NCBI GenBank assembly: GCA_030539275.1
Contig: JAUNSK010000005.1
Span: 1 to 64,000, forward strand
Reading direction: 5' to 3'
Source of the DNA: Oscillospiraceae bacterium
Lineage (GTDB): Bacteria; Bacillota; Clostridia; Oscillospirales; Ruminococcaceae
DNA: 64,000 nt
Below, one piece after another: positions 26,311 through 36,302 of the stretch. A program made the position numbers and the translations under genes. A model generated the notes under the pieces. That model did no database searches. It was not told where the DNA came from and was given only the letters and a program-made list of their open reading frames with translations. How positions within the stretch are numbered: the first letter of the stretch is position 1; every line of letters starts with the position of its first letter.

Positions 26311-29300
26311 TTATAAAAGTTCATTCAGATAAAGCGTTACTTTACTTTGTACAGCACTTGCCGCATCACTTGCAGTGCAGTCTGATGAAAAGAAAGCATT
26401 TGTTTCATCCTGAATTATATCAAGGATCTTTGAATAAATAAGGCCGCTTACAGCAGGTTTATCAAGGTACTGTTTATAGGCATTTATTTCTTCATCATTT
26501 AATGGAGGGATCTTTACTTCTCCGTTTTCTGTATACGCATAAGACGTTGCTTCAGGGTCTGAAGCTGTCTCGTCAATTTTTTTCTGTAATGATGAGCGCT
26601 TCACCGGATAACTGCCGTAGATACCGACACGGCTGTAACCTTCCTGGGTGTACTGTATATCATCGGTCAGGAACTGTTTGATAAATTCCCACGCTCCCTC
26701 TTTTTCTTTGGAGCTTTCGGATATAGAAAAACCTTCAGATGACGAGACGATATTTTTACCTGATGATTTTGATGCAACACCATTGATGCTGACAGGTTCA
26801 GCGGCATAACACTGTACAAGCTGGTGGTAGCTTAAGATATCCATTGAACTGTATGGTGAAAGAAGAACGGAATTGTCTTTGAGTGCGGCAGGGTCATGTT
26901 CATCATATCCATACTTCATGTCATCATCCTGATCAGTATTGTTTTTTATGACATCAAGAAGTCTCAGAAATGTTTCATTGTTAAAGTCACAGCTATGCTG
27001 TTTAAAGTCGACAAAATCATTTATATAGGAAGTCATAAATTGATTCAGAACGGTTTCTCTCGGAACATGATTAAATACCGGGATATCTTCATTTGTACTT
27101 ACAAATGATAAAAAGTCATCATATGTCCAGTTGTCAAATGAGCCGCTCATAGATGTCCTGGAGGCATAGGTATTAAGTTCATAGGAAACCGGAAGATAGA
27201 AAAGCTTATCGTCAAACGTATATGCGTCAAAAATATTTGTATAGTAGTCTTCACGTTTTATGTCAGGGTCATTGTCTATAAAGCTGTTCATATCCGCAAG
27301 GAATCCTTTTGAAAGGTATGACATGACATCCATATCGTTATCCAGCATCAGTATGTCAGGAATATTTCCATTGATCAGATCATTGTCAAGCTGGCTGCTG
27401 CCTGGTATATAACTGTCTTCAGTATTCTTGTCATACAATGAGTAATCCCTGGCACAGATACGATATTTGTCACTGGTCTTATTGAATTTTTTAATTTTGC
27501 TGCCGATTCCGGACTGAGACAGCCAGGTCCCTGCCAGCGTTACTACTTTACGTGAGTTAAGTTCATCAAGTCTTTCCTGACTGGCTTTAACAAGTTTTTT
27601 TATTTTGAATGAAAACATATCTGACACGTCATCAGCTTCATATGCGGCAACTATAATTTCCTCCGGTGATAAAACACAGCATTGCTGAGGATCTCCTTCA
27701 TAATCAGTATCAGTCCAGAGAATAATTTCATCAGTCTTATTGTCCTTGATACTATATCCGAAAATACCGCAGTTTGTTGAATAATAGAAATCATATCCAT
27801 TGCTGCCGGCATAGAAATTATTGGAATATAAAGCAGTGCTGCAGTCCGGCAGCTGAGTAACGGACATTGTGTCAGTATCTATTTTGTATACTTTACCGCT
27901 ATCAACGGTGTATACTGACCCGTCCTCTCCTGTAAACATAAAGGTCAGATAATGCAGATTATCAGGAGTACTTATACTGTCTGTCAGTGTTCCGTCAGGT
28001 GCATATACATTGATATTTAATTTATAGTTTATATCGCATACCGGAATCAGTATATTTCCGTTTTTGTCCAATGACAAAGCCATGGGTGTATAATCATAAT
28101 CAAGTGTAGGAGTTTCAAACATTTTAATACTTTCCCCGCTGCTGTCAATTTTGTAAACAGTAAACGAGGATGTTTCATAATAATTGCCGTCACCGTCACT
28201 GCCGGTTCCACGGTTAGTTATCAGATAGTACACATTGCCGTCTGCCCCCGTATACATGCATGATAAACCGGAATTTTCAGATACTTGCGGCAGCTTGTAA
28301 TCATTAAGAACATTACCGTCCGGATCTAATTTAATCAGATGTTCACCAGTATCCTCATATAAGGCACTCGTTACATATGCTGTATCGCCCGTCAGCTGAA
28401 TGTTATAAAATTCCTTATCTTCTCCGGTATAAACATCCTGTGAGATAAGTGAAGTTGATTCATCGTCCTGATAGTTGTATCCGAAAATCCCGTCTGAAGA
28501 ATGGTACACCATATCATATCCGCAGCACGCACCGTAAACCTCCTGGGCATCCTGCAGTTCATATCTTAATATTGTATCTCCCGTATTCATGTCAAATTTG
28601 TTGATCATTAAACCTGCATATCCTGTGCACATGATAACAGAACCGTCATCACATGCAAACATGTTTGTAAGAGAGCCTTCCATATCAGAAATGACACCAG
28701 TCAGATCTGTAAGTTTTTCATCCTTATCAAGCTTAAAAATACAGTAAGTATCATTTCCTTTATTCCAGCATCCGAGAAAAATGTTCCCGTCACTGCTTAC
28801 ACAACTAGCATATACCATATTTACAGGACAACCAGTTTCAGAGATAAGCTTGCTTATTTCAACTTTTTTTGTCTGCTCAAGTTCTTTTGTAAATATAAAC
28901 ATAGCATCATATGTAATAACATATAGATTTTGCTGTGCGTCAGTATGAATTGAACTGACACCTGTCGCTGAGTCAAAGCTGACAGTTTTATCGTTCCCTG
29001 TTGCTATATCCGTACAATGCAGTATCATTTCTCTTTCAGTAGTCCCTCTTGATGCCCAGCAGATGCCGTCAGAGGTTCTGAGGCTAACATCACAATACTG
29101 CGTTTGCGGACCATGTTCATCAGCTGCACTGCTCTGAGAACCATCTGAAAGATTTATTTTTATTGTGCTGAATGAACTTGGAATCTTATCAGCTTTTGAA
29201 ATCATATAAAATGAGTTGCTGTCACCTGCTAAAATATTAGACTGCATTGAATAGTTATTAAAAGAGGTTTCTTTTTCATCAAAAAAGCGGGTGATCTTCT

Positions 29301-29472
29301 GAGGTGATGCTTTATCTGTCTTATTTGTATTTTTGACTGACTCGGAAGGGGCGCTGTTTTCAGATGTCAGTGCCGTATTTTTTTTATTGCCGCATGAGCA
29401 TAACGATGTGCAGCATGTGCATGCAAGACAGAAAGCTGTAAGTCCGGATATAAATAATTTTACTTTATTCAT
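26311..29472 (-). CDS. Large lipoprotein with propeller-like region and solute-binding-protein-like C-terminus
   Basis: A 1053-residue lipoprotein with a Cys-rich lipobox region (LCSC at about 24-27). Residues about 60-640 are beta-rich, with blade-like repeats of the form GYDMVYHSSDGIFGYNY and GYDFYYSTNCGIFGYSI, LDPDGNVLNDYKL, and LSLDKNGNILIPVCD, suggesting a propeller. Residues about 660-1053 match the solute-binding part of the 795-residue paralogue: LADMNSFIDNDPDIKREDYY, LFYLPVSYELNTYASRT, WTYDDFLSFVSTNEDIP, and GAWEFIKQFLTDD. Both end in a similar FFSSDCTASDAASAVQSKV helix. The start follows AAGGAG. The domain combination is unusual; it may sense or capture a ligand at the cell surface, but no partner transporter is adjacent. 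Confidence 0.8.
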   Translation of the reverse strand: MNKVKLFISGLTAFCLACTCCTSLCSCGNKKNTALTSENSAPSESVKNTNKTDKASPQKITRFFDEKETSFNNYSMQSNILAGDSNSFYMISKADKIPSSFSTIKINLSDGSQSSAADEHGPQTQYCDVSLRTSDGICWASRGTTEREMILHCTDIATGNDKTVSFDSATGVSSIHTDAQQNLYVITYDAMFIFTKELEQTKKVEISKLISETGCPVNMVYASCVSSDGNIFLGCWNKGNDTYCIFKLDKDEKLTDLTGVISDMEGSLTNMFACDDGSVIMCTGYAGLMINKFDMNTGDTILRYELQDAQEVYGACCGYDMVYHSSDGIFGYNYQDDESTSLISQDVYTGEDKEFYNIQLTGDTAYVTSALYEDTGEHLIKLDPDGNVLNDYKLPQVSENSGLSCMYTGADGNVYYLITNRGTGSDGDGNYYETSSFTVYKIDSSGESIKMFETPTLDYDYTPMALSLDKNGNILIPVCDINYKLNINVYAPDGTLTDSISTPDNLHYLTFMFTGEDGSVYTVDSGKVYKIDTDTMSVTQLPDCSTALYSNNFYAGSNGYDFYYSTNCGIFGYSIKDNKTDEIILWTDTDYEGDPQQCCVLSPEEIIVAAYEADDVSDMFSFKIKKLVKASQERLDELNSRKVVTLAGTWLSQSGIGSKIKKFNKTSDKYRICARDYSLYDKNTEDSYIPGSSQLDNDLINGNIPDILMLDNDMDVMSYLSKGFLADMNSFIDNDPDIKREDYYTNIFDAYTFDDKLFYLPVSYELNTYASRTSMSGSFDNWTYDDFLSFVSTNEDIPVFNHVPRETVLNQFMTSYINDFVDFKQHSCDFNNETFLRLLDVIKNNTDQDDDMKYGYDEHDPAALKDNSVLLSPYSSMDILSYHQLVQCYAAEPVSINGVASKSSGKNIVSSSEGFSISESSKEKEGAWEFIKQFLTDDIQYTQEGYSRVGIYGSYPVKRSSLQKKIDETASDPEATSYAYTENGEVKIPPLNDEEINAYKQYLDKPAVSGLIYSKILDIIQDETNAFFSSDCTASDAASAVQSKVTLYLNELL

Positions 29473-29552
29473 TTTAATCTCCTTAATAATGTGTTATAAT
29501 TTTTTACGTGAATGTATAGCAGAAAATTTAATATGCTGAAAGGATATGCAAA

Positions 29553-30392
29553 ATGGAAACAGCTAAAACTTTGTTTATCTCTGACCTTGACGGAACTCTG
29601 ATGAACAGCGAGGCAAGGGTAAGTGATAAATCGGCAGAGCTTCTTAATAAAATAATAGATAAAGGTTGTCTGTTTACTGCAGCTACAGCAAGAACAGCAG
29701 CCACAGCAGTACCAATACTGTCAGGAATAAATATAAATGTTCCTGTAATCCTTATGAACGGTGTGTGCATATATGATATAGAAAAGTCCCGATACGTAAA
29801 CATTGAGCAGATAGATGAAACATCATGCAGACAGCTGTTCGGTGTTCTTAAAGACTTTCATCTCTCAGGCTTTGTATTTTCAATTACAGGCAATGTACTT
29901 ATGACATTTTACGAGAATGTTGATTCTCCGAACGCAAAAAAATTTGTTGAGGAAAGAACCAGAAAATTCGGAAAAGTATTTACTCACACCGATAACTTCT
30001 GCAGTTGTATTGAACAGGGTGTGATCTATTATTCCGTTACCGATACAAAAGAAATACTAGACCCTGTTTACGATGCCATTAAGGGTGTAGATGGTATTCA
30101 TATTGATTACTACCGTGATATATACGATGAGAATTACTGGTATCTTGAAATCAGCTCACAGCATGCATCAAAGTATAATGCAGTAATGTATCTCAGAAAA
30201 ATGCTCCAGGTTTCCTGTGTATACGGATTCGGAGATAATTTCAATGATATACCTCTGTTTCGTGCCTGTGACGCCTGTTTTGCAGTAAAAAATGCAAAAC
30301 CTGAAATATGCAAGCTTGCATGCGAGGTTATTGATTCTAATAATGAGGATGCAGTTGCACGAAAAATAACCGATATGGTGAAGGATGAGTGA
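29553..30392 (+). CDS. HAD-superfamily phosphatase (Cof type)
   Basis: A 279-residue cytoplasmic hydrolase. The catalytic DLDGTL is at residues 11-16 with the nucleophile first Asp. TAATARTAA supplies motif II, and GFGDNFNDIPLF is the metal-binding motif IV near residue 228. The cap domain lies between, placing it in the IIB (Cof) group that acts on sugar phosphates, FMN or similar small phosphates. It is divergent from the lipoprotein operon. The substrate is not predictable. Confidence 0.9.
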   Translation: METAKTLFISDLDGTLMNSEARVSDKSAELLNKIIDKGCLFTAATARTAATAVPILSGININVPVILMNGVCIYDIEKSRYVNIEQIDETSCRQLFGVLKDFHLSGFVFSITGNVLMTFYENVDSPNAKKFVEERTRKFGKVFTHTDNFCSCIEQGVIYYSVTDTKEILDPVYDAIKGVDGIHIDYYRDIYDENYWYLEISSQHASKYNAVMYLRKMLQVSCVYGFGDNFNDIPLFRACDACFAVKNAKPEICKLACEVIDSNNEDAVARKITDMVKDE

Positions 30393-30470
30393 ATCTTCCT
30401 GCATATAAAAAACAACTGAAAAATAGAAAAAGTTTCAGACTTTTAAATATTTTTTAATTTTTGCAGTAAA

Positions 30471-30531
30471 AAACCAGCCATAAACTGTCAGGCGTATAAT
30501 GATGTGCCGGCAGCTTATGACTGGTTTTAAA
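30471..30531 (+). terminator. Possible terminator of the HAD gene
   Basis: AAACCAG...ATAA...CTG pairs imperfectly with CAG...TTAT...CTGGTTT, followed by TTTAAATTT. Confidence 0.4.
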
Positions 30532-30569
30532 TTTATTATATTATAGATCTGAGATAAAAATTTTTCAGA

Positions 30570-30616
30570 AGTCCTGCTGTCATACGCACGGAAGACCGAC
30601 AGACAGGAGTTTTTTC
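30570..30616 (-). terminator. Possible terminator of the Sir2 gene
   Basis: Minus strand: CTCCTGTCTGTC pairs with GACAGCAGGACT with one bulge and a 16-base loop, followed by AAAAATTTTT. Confidence 0.5.
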
Positions 30617-30619
30617 TGA

Positions 30620-31345
30620 TTATATTCTGATTTTTGAAAAGACATCGCCGATGGGTTCACATATTACAAGATCACATCTGCTGTCAAGCTGGGTCTGTGA
30701 CTTGTTGATGATAACAAGCTTTTTGCCTTTGAAGTATCTGAGCAGTCCGGCAGCCGGGTAAACGACCAGGGAAGTACCGCCTACTATAAGAAGTTCGGCA
30801 TTGCTTATTGCTTTTACTGAGTTTTCAACTATACTGTCGTCAAGGCCTTCGTTATAAAGTACAACATCAGGTTTTATAAGACCGCCGCATTCACAGTGAG
30901 GCACTCCGCCGGAATTCATTATGTACTGCGAATCGTATAATTTTCCGCAGTCAAGACAATAGTTCCTGTTTACACAGCCATGCAGTTCAAAGACATTTCT
31001 GCTTCCTGCCAACTGGTGCAGACCGTCGATGTTCTGGGTGATCACTGAATCCAGACGTCCTGCTTTTTCAAGCTGGGCGAGTTTTATATGTGCCATATTC
31101 GGTTTTGCCTGTGGCGCAATAAGTTTGTCACGGTAAAACTCATAAAATTCTGCTGTCTTTGCAAAGAAAAATTCATGACTTATGATCTGTTCAGGAGGAT
31201 ACCTGTACTTCATGCTGTAAAGTCCGTCTGTACTCCTGAAATCAGGAATTCCGCTTTCAGTTGATACGCCTGCTCCGCCGAAAAAGACTGTTGAGCCGGA
31301 TGAATCTATCCACTTCTGAAGCGTTTCTATTTTGTCCATATCCAT
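30620..31345 (-). CDS. cobB: NAD-dependent protein deacylase of the Sir2 family
   Basis: A 241-residue sirtuin removing acyl groups from lysines with NAD consumption. The NAD-binding [16 protein letters not shown] is at about 22-37, [11 protein letters not shown] at about 105-115, and the catalytic His lies in ELHG. Four zinc ligands come as NYCLDC and HCECGG. The [10 protein letters not shown] stretch and [13 protein letters not shown] complete the fold. The sequence is full length. GGGGAC precedes the ATG. No partner acetyltransferase is adjacent. Confidence 0.95.
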   Translation of the reverse strand: MDMDKIETLQKWIDSSGSTVFFGGAGVSTESGIPDFRSTDGLYSMKYRYPPEQIISHEFFFAKTAEFYEFYRDKLIAPQAKPNMAHIKLAQLEKAGRLDSVITQNIDGLHQLAGSRNVFELHGCVNRNYCLDCGKLYDSQYIMNSGGVPHCECGGLIKPDVVLYNEGLDDSIVENSVKAISNAELLIVGGTSLVVYPAAGLLRYFKGKKLVIINKSQTQLDSRCDLVICEPIGDVFSKIRI

Positions 31346-31386
31346 AATAATGTCCCCTTTATTATAAACTTAAGATTCCTGTTCAT

Positions 31387-32301
31387 TTATCCGTTACTGT
31401 ACATATCGGTCTGTTTTTTTAGTTCCTCAATATAAGAAAGAGCGGTCATGCTGAGGTTTGCCTTTTCGTTTTGTATCCAGCCGACATTCATTTTTTCATA
31501 AGTCTTAAGCGGTAAAGATATAATATTGTCACCGTTGAGATTTCTGTTGAGTACACCGGTACAGATCGTATAGCCGTTAAGTCCGATAAGAAGATTGAAA
31601 AGAGTTGCACGGTCACTCACGTGAATAATTTTTTTGTGAGGTGCAGTACTCAGTATTTCCTCAGAGAAGTAAAATGAGTTGTATTCACCCTGTTCAAAAG
31701 CAAGACACGGATATTCATCAAGGTCTTCAAGGGTAATGGAGGCATGTCTGGCCAGAGGGTGGGCGGAGCTTATAAAAACATGAGGATCAGCGGTAAAAAG
31801 GTGATTGAAGACAAGATGATTTTCTGAAAGGATCTTGGTTATTACCTTTTCGTTGAATTCACTCAGATATAGTATGCCTATCTCACTGTGAAAGTTTTTT
31901 ACATCTTCTATGATCTCATACGTTCTTGTTTCACGAAGTGTAAATTCATATTCGTCAGTATCAAGGGCTGACAAAACATTTACAAAAGCATTTACCGCAA
32001 ATGCATAGTGCTGAGTTGAAATACAGCACAGCTGTCTGGAAGGTTTTTTTCCGGTATACCGCTGCTGCATAAGCTCAAACTGTTCTGTGACCTGTCTTGC
32101 ATATGACAAAAATTCGTTTCCGTCCGTAGTGAGAGTAATACCCTTTGCAGAACGTGCAAATATTATTATATCAAGTTCCTCTTCGATGTCCTTAACTGCA
32201 TTTGATAGACTGGGCTGGGAAATGAAGAGCCTTTTGGCTGCTTCGGTTATAGAGCCGTATTTTACGATGGCAATAACATATTTTAACTGCTGAAGAGTCA
32301 T
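31387..32301 (-). CDS. LysR-family transcriptional regulator
   Basis: A 304-residue regulator. The N-terminal winged helix-turn-helix is MTLQQLKYVIAIVKYGSITEAAKRLFISQPSLSNAVKDIE, textbook LysR. A LysR substrate-binding domain (about 90-300) follows, including HVFISSAHPLARH. LysR proteins sense a small co-inducer and usually control a neighbouring operon, but the adjacent genes on either side here are a sirtuin and a tRNA, so the target is unclear. It lies 41 bases upstream of the Sir2 gene on the same strand and the two may be co-transcribed. Confidence 0.92.
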   Translation of the reverse strand: MTLQQLKYVIAIVKYGSITEAAKRLFISQPSLSNAVKDIEEELDIIIFARSAKGITLTTDGNEFLSYARQVTEQFELMQQRYTGKKPSRQLCCISTQHYAFAVNAFVNVLSALDTDEYEFTLRETRTYEIIEDVKNFHSEIGILYLSEFNEKVITKILSENHLVFNHLFTADPHVFISSAHPLARHASITLEDLDEYPCLAFEQGEYNSFYFSEEILSTAPHKKIIHVSDRATLFNLLIGLNGYTICTGVLNRNLNGDNIISLPLKTYEKMNVGWIQNEKANLSMTALSYIEELKKQTDMYSNG

Positions 32302-32334
32302 TATATCACCTTGATCTGAAAAAATTTAACAAGA

Positions 32335-32369
32335 AAGCCGAAAACCCGGATGAAGAGGTTTTCGGCTTG
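32335..32369 (-). terminator. Terminator of tRNA-Arg
   Basis: AAGCCGAAAACC/GGTTTTCGGCTT stem with a short loop just 3' of the tRNA on the minus strand, T-rich tail. Confidence 0.85.
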
Positions 32370-32374
32370 GTTAG

Positions 32375-32448
32375 CGTTCCCGAGGTGATTCGAACACCCG
32401 ACCTACCGCTTAGGAGGCGGTCGCTCTATCCGGCTGAGCTACGGAAAC
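32375..32448 (-). tRNA. tRNA-Arg(CCT)
   Basis: A 74-base tRNA without encoded CCA. Acceptor GTTTCCG/CGGGAAC, D-arm AGCTCAGCCGGATAGAGCG, anticodon arm CCGCCTCCTAAGCGG with anticodon CCT, and T-loop GTTCGAATC. Confidence 0.96.
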
Positions 32449-32563
32449 AAATCTGAAAAAATGCTGTCGATGAGCATTCAAGTGTATATATTATATCATA
32501 TTAAAACGGAAAAAACAAGTGTAAAAATAAAAAAACAGTCATATGTTCATATACATAGAACAA

Positions 32564-32593
32564 GAGCAGTCACATGAAAATCTGTGACTGCTC
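32564..32593 (-). terminator. Hairpin downstream of the CotH-dockerin gene
   Basis: Perfect 11-bp stem GAGCAGTCACA/TGTGACTGCTC with an eight-base loop; the tail is only partly T-rich. Confidence 0.6.
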
Positions 32594-32630
32594 TGAGACT
32601 CTTTCGTTCAACAGTCTCCGGGATGATTGT

Positions 32631-34550
32631 TTAAAGTTCCAGGATTGCTTTTTTCATAAGACAAAAGTCAATGATATTAAGAACACCGTTTTTGTCATAG
32701 TCAGCGGGAGTTATATCTTCAATATCTGCGGCTCCGAGAAACCATTTCTGAAGCAGTACTATATCACTGACAGTAAAACTTCCGTCGGAGTTAAGATCAC
32801 CCTGAATGATTTCCGGTTTTACAGGCACCAGCGACAGATGTTCGATTTTTACAATGCCGCTCCCTTTAAACTCCATGACCAGAGCACAGTTTGTATCATT
32901 GGCTGAAGCAGTAAATTCTTTGAATGCTGTCTGTTTTTCTGCAGATGCAGCTACAGATTCGCGGAAATATGGTGCATAGGTATCATGATTTTGCTGTATA
33001 CGGTAGTCAACAGAGGCACTGCCTGTGCAGCTGTATTCAAATGACAGCTTATACTTCTGGCCTTCCTGAATCATAAAACCTGCAGCCAGTGCCTGAGGAG
33101 CCCACCAGCCGCCTCCTGAAGTTGCCGGCGCTTCAAATCCGGGACTGTCTGTGTCAACAGTACCTTCTCCGCCATAGAACATCAGGGAACTTGCACTCAT
33201 AAGATCATCAGAGTTTATTTCTTTGCCATTCTCATCAAGAAAAACACCGTCTGAGAATTCTCCGGAATCAAAGTATTTATCAAGCCATTCAATACGGTTA
33301 TCTATCCAGGTGCTCAGATATTGTGCATGAGCCATATGTGTATCAAGTGCTGCAATTTCTTCAGGTTCATTATATACACTGGTTCCGAGGGTTTTCCATT
33401 TTGTAAAGTTTCTTTCGTATGAACGGGCATTGGCTGCTGCCTCATGAGTTACAAAGCCCGGAACAGTCTTTATTGTATCATACATTTCGTTATAACGCTC
33501 AGTTACTGCTTCACGAAACCATGCTGACTTCATAGCATAACATAACCACGGATTTGAGTTGGCGCCGCTGTCTGTGACATTAAAAATATTCAGACCCATA
33601 TATGAATCAATACCCTTGGCTTCATTGTTGTTGCCAAGTGCGAGGTCATAGTCCCACATCGGTTCAAATATAAGTTTTGAATCAGCGTCTTTTGCAATAT
33701 AATAGCTGTCCCAGCCTGAATCGACGTTTTTGCAGATCTCATTGGCGATGAAGTTGTCAACAAGTGATGCTGTGTCAATATACTGCTGTGCAGCTTCCTT
33801 GTTTCCGCTTTTAAGAGCCGCAAGAGCATCACGGACATATTCTGAAATATACTCTGTCTGCTGCTGCGCAATCTGTGGATCTTCTGACAGATCACTCTTA
33901 ATCTCGTACTGTGAGTTTCCTGCAGAAAATACATTTTCCTCGGCATAATGTGTCATCTGAACCAGATAGCCGTTATCTTCAACAAGCGCCGGATTTTCTG
34001 TTACAGCTACACGGTTTTTGTTTACATTAACTGCTTCACACAACAGATATACACCCTGATATTCTCCGTTTACATAGACTTCAACAGATCTGCTGTTGGC
34101 GGAGTATGGCATTGCATCCATAAGATCACCAAGATGATATGCAGCCATATTTCTAAGCATTGATGTATCATAGTAGTTTGCAACAAGGTTCCAGGTCTTG
34201 CCTTTGCCGTCTCCTACACTAAGAGGATTCTGCTTTTCAGGGAACTTTATTTTATAGCTTTTCTTATCAAGTTTAAGGGTTATGTTTCCGCGCAGACGCA
34301 CAGACATATCAGTAGTATCCATATCAAGTACCTGATTTTCATCCCAAATCTTGATTTTGGCATCAACATACGTGTCTTTGGAGGCAACACTCTGTCCTCC
34401 GGTGTCAATACATATTACAGGCATATCAAGCTGCGAAGCTATGATATCATCATCTGTAACGGCGTTAATATGCAGATGAGGTATCTGCAGGGTCTGAAAT
34501 ACGGTTAATGATACAGCTAATGCTGCAAGTGATGCAATCAGTTTTTTCAT
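32631..34550 (-). CDS. Secreted CotH-kinase-family protein with C-terminal dockerin
   Basis: A 639-residue protein. Residues 1-28 are a signal peptide (the ATG at 34550, with GGAG eight bases upstream, is preferred over the ATG at 34562). The CotH domain spans about 45-410 and shows MSVRLRGNIT, YKIKFPEK, WNLVANYYDTSMLRN, GEYQGVYLLCE and the late FEPMWDYDLALGNN motif. A beta-sandwich module (about 445-570), perhaps carbohydrate binding, follows. A type I dockerin ends the protein, with calcium loops GDLNSDGSFTVSD and ADYDKNGVLNIID. Bacillus CotH is a spore-coat protein kinase, but CotH-dockerin proteins are known in cellulosomal anaerobes, where their role is unclear. It lies 63 bases after a histidine kinase gene on the same strand. 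Confidence 0.9.
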   Translation of the reverse strand: MKKLIASLAALAVSLTVFQTLQIPHLHINAVTDDDIIASQLDMPVICIDTGGQSVASKDTYVDAKIKIWDENQVLDMDTTDMSVRLRGNITLKLDKKSYKIKFPEKQNPLSVGDGKGKTWNLVANYYDTSMLRNMAAYHLGDLMDAMPYSANSRSVEVYVNGEYQGVYLLCEAVNVNKNRVAVTENPALVEDNGYLVQMTHYAEENVFSAGNSQYEIKSDLSEDPQIAQQQTEYISEYVRDALAALKSGNKEAAQQYIDTASLVDNFIANEICKNVDSGWDSYYIAKDADSKLIFEPMWDYDLALGNNNEAKGIDSYMGLNIFNVTDSGANSNPWLCYAMKSAWFREAVTERYNEMYDTIKTVPGFVTHEAAANARSYERNFTKWKTLGTSVYNEPEEIAALDTHMAHAQYLSTWIDNRIEWLDKYFDSGEFSDGVFLDENGKEINSDDLMSASSLMFYGGEGTVDTDSPGFEAPATSGGGWWAPQALAAGFMIQEGQKYKLSFEYSCTGSASVDYRIQQNHDTYAPYFRESVAASAEKQTAFKEFTASANDTNCALVMEFKGSGIVKIEHLSLVPVKPEIIQGDLNSDGSFTVSDIVLLQKWFLGAADIEDITPADYDKNGVLNIIDFCLMKKAILEL

Positions 34551-34613
34551 AATTAACTCCATTGTAGAATAAATTTACAGGTAATTTTAAGAGAACCCGT
34601 ATAAAACCTCTTA

Positions 34614-36302
34614 TCAGCAGGGAAGAGAAACAGAAAAAGTCACCAGGTTGCTGTGATATGAAACCTCGATTTTGCCGTTGTGCAGTTCGGCTATTGCCTG
34701 TGCGATCGAAAGACCGAGCCCATATCCCGGCCTTTCTTCGCTGCCCGGTTGATCGCAACGGTAAAAACGCTCAAACAGACGGTTTATTTCAACTGGATTG
34801 AGTCTGCTGCATAAGTTGGTGCAGCTAAGACATACTCTGTCTCTGCTCTGATTTACTGCAATACTGATGCTGCTGCCGGCATCTGAGTATTTGAGTGCAT
34901 TATCTATAAGAATTCCGATCAGACGTTCTGTTCTTATTTCGTCACCATAAAACATAATATTTTCATCTATTTTCTCAGACAGCGGATGATTTTCCTCATA
35001 AGCTCTGCTTTCAAAGTAAAGGACAGTGTTATGTACTGTCTGGCTGAGGCAGAACTTTTCAAACTGAAGTCTGCAGTTGTGTGTTTCAGAAAGTCTGGAC
35101 AGTTCCAGAAGTTCGTTTACCAGACGGCTCATTTTATCTGACTGTGCCCTTATACAGGCAGTCCATCTGTCAGGACCTGTTTGTTTCTCAAGCAGGTCTG
35201 TCGTTGCGGAAATTACTGTTATAGGTGTTTTAAGCTCATGCCCTGCATTTGAAATAAACTGCTTTTGTTTTTCAAATGTCTCAGACACAGGTTTTACAAT
35301 TTGTCCTGATACAATAACTATTATCACAAACAGGATCAGCAGGATCACAGCACCTGAAACAACTGATGCGAATAGCAGCTGTCTGAGAAAATTTTTATCT
35401 GAATTTTTGCGGACAAAAGCAATGATACAGTGCTGAGCGTTTTTTTCACAGTTGTAGTAATACTGCGCTCCGGAATCAGTCCTGATAACTGATAAAGACT
35501 TATCAGTACTGAGAATCTGCTTTGCAAGCATGGAGGCCTCTGCATCATCTAAAGGTGAAGACATATTTCCGTCGTTGACTGCGGTAAGCGTGCCGTCCGG
35601 ATCCGTCACAATGCAGAAGCTGTCTGCAGAGTCAAGTATCTGAGGCACTTCGTCTTTAAAGCTTTCTGTATAGTTTGTGTGAGGAATAAAATTCATCGTA
35701 TCCTTATAGTGTATTTCTATACTGTCAAGCTCAAGTGAGATGTCTTTTGATGCACTTTCAAAACCTTTGTCTGATGAGGTATACCAGACAACTGAGACAA
35801 GGAAATTGTTCTGATCAGCCATGCTGTTTATGTATGCCTGGGGATCTCTTTCATACTTAAGATTTTCAAGGTCTGTGAAATCTATAGTGACCTCCCGGGT
35901 GTTTTTGTTAAATGTATACTCGCGGTACGCAAAAGCAGGCTCTGAGTCAGACTCTGATATTTTGAACATAAGTCCGCCGCCGGCACTGTACCATTCCTCA
36001 CTTTCAGTTTTGCTTCTTATTTCACCGGTAAGTGTTACGCTGGCTATACTTTCTATAGAACGTGGAATTATATAATCGCCGTCAGGATTCTGCGGCATCT
36101 GACTGAGTATGAAGTATTCATTTTTATAGTCATAGCCGGATTCATTGCGCAGTATTATGTCAAGCATGGCATCCTTGTCTGAGTAGTATGTAATATTCAT
36201 CATAACATTCAGAATAACAAGCATCAGAAGCACGACACAAAAGGCTATTGATAAAGCCGAAAAAATATATTTTCTGCGGAGCCTCTTAATTGCTGTTTCC
36301 AT
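34614..36302 (-). CDS. Membrane sensor histidine kinase
   Basis: A 562-residue kinase. Residues 11-33 and about 303-330 are membrane helices flanking an extracellular sensor of about 265 residues with no recognised family. The HisKA domain has the phosphoacceptor His in SNAGHELKTPITVI. The ATPase domain has NALKYSDAG (N box) and GYGLGLSIAQ (G2 box). The start overlaps the end of the response regulator gene by 17 bases, so the two form one two-component system. The CotH-dockerin gene downstream may be part of the same transcript and so could be its output. Confidence 0.93.
   Translation of the reverse strand: METAIKRLRRKYIFSALSIAFCVVLLMLVILNVMMNITYYSDKDAMLDIILRNESGYDYKNEYFILSQMPQNPDGDYIIPRSIESIASVTLTGEIRSKTESEEWYSAGGGLMFKISESDSEPAFAYREYTFNKNTREVTIDFTDLENLKYERDPQAYINSMADQNNFLVSVVWYTSSDKGFESASKDISLELDSIEIHYKDTMNFIPHTNYTESFKDEVPQILDSADSFCIVTDPDGTLTAVNDGNMSSPLDDAEASMLAKQILSTDKSLSVIRTDSGAQYYYNCEKNAQHCIIAFVRKNSDKNFLRQLLFASVVSGAVILLILFVIIVIVSGQIVKPVSETFEKQKQFISNAGHELKTPITVISATTDLLEKQTGPDRWTACIRAQSDKMSRLVNELLELSRLSETHNCRLQFEKFCLSQTVHNTVLYFESRAYEENHPLSEKIDENIMFYGDEIRTERLIGILIDNALKYSDAGSSISIAVNQSRDRVCLSCTNLCSRLNPVEINRLFERFYRCDQPGSEERPGYGLGLSIAQAIAELHNGKIEVSYHSNLVTFSVSLPC

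Noticed and set aside
29528-30415. Minus-strand frames opposite the HAD phosphatase
   Set aside because: They lie antisense to a complete HAD gene with all motifs and have no supporting signals.
32335-32369. An attachment site for a mobile element at the tRNA-Arg 3' end
   Set aside because: No integrase or repeated tRNA fragment is seen nearby; the structure is a simple terminator.
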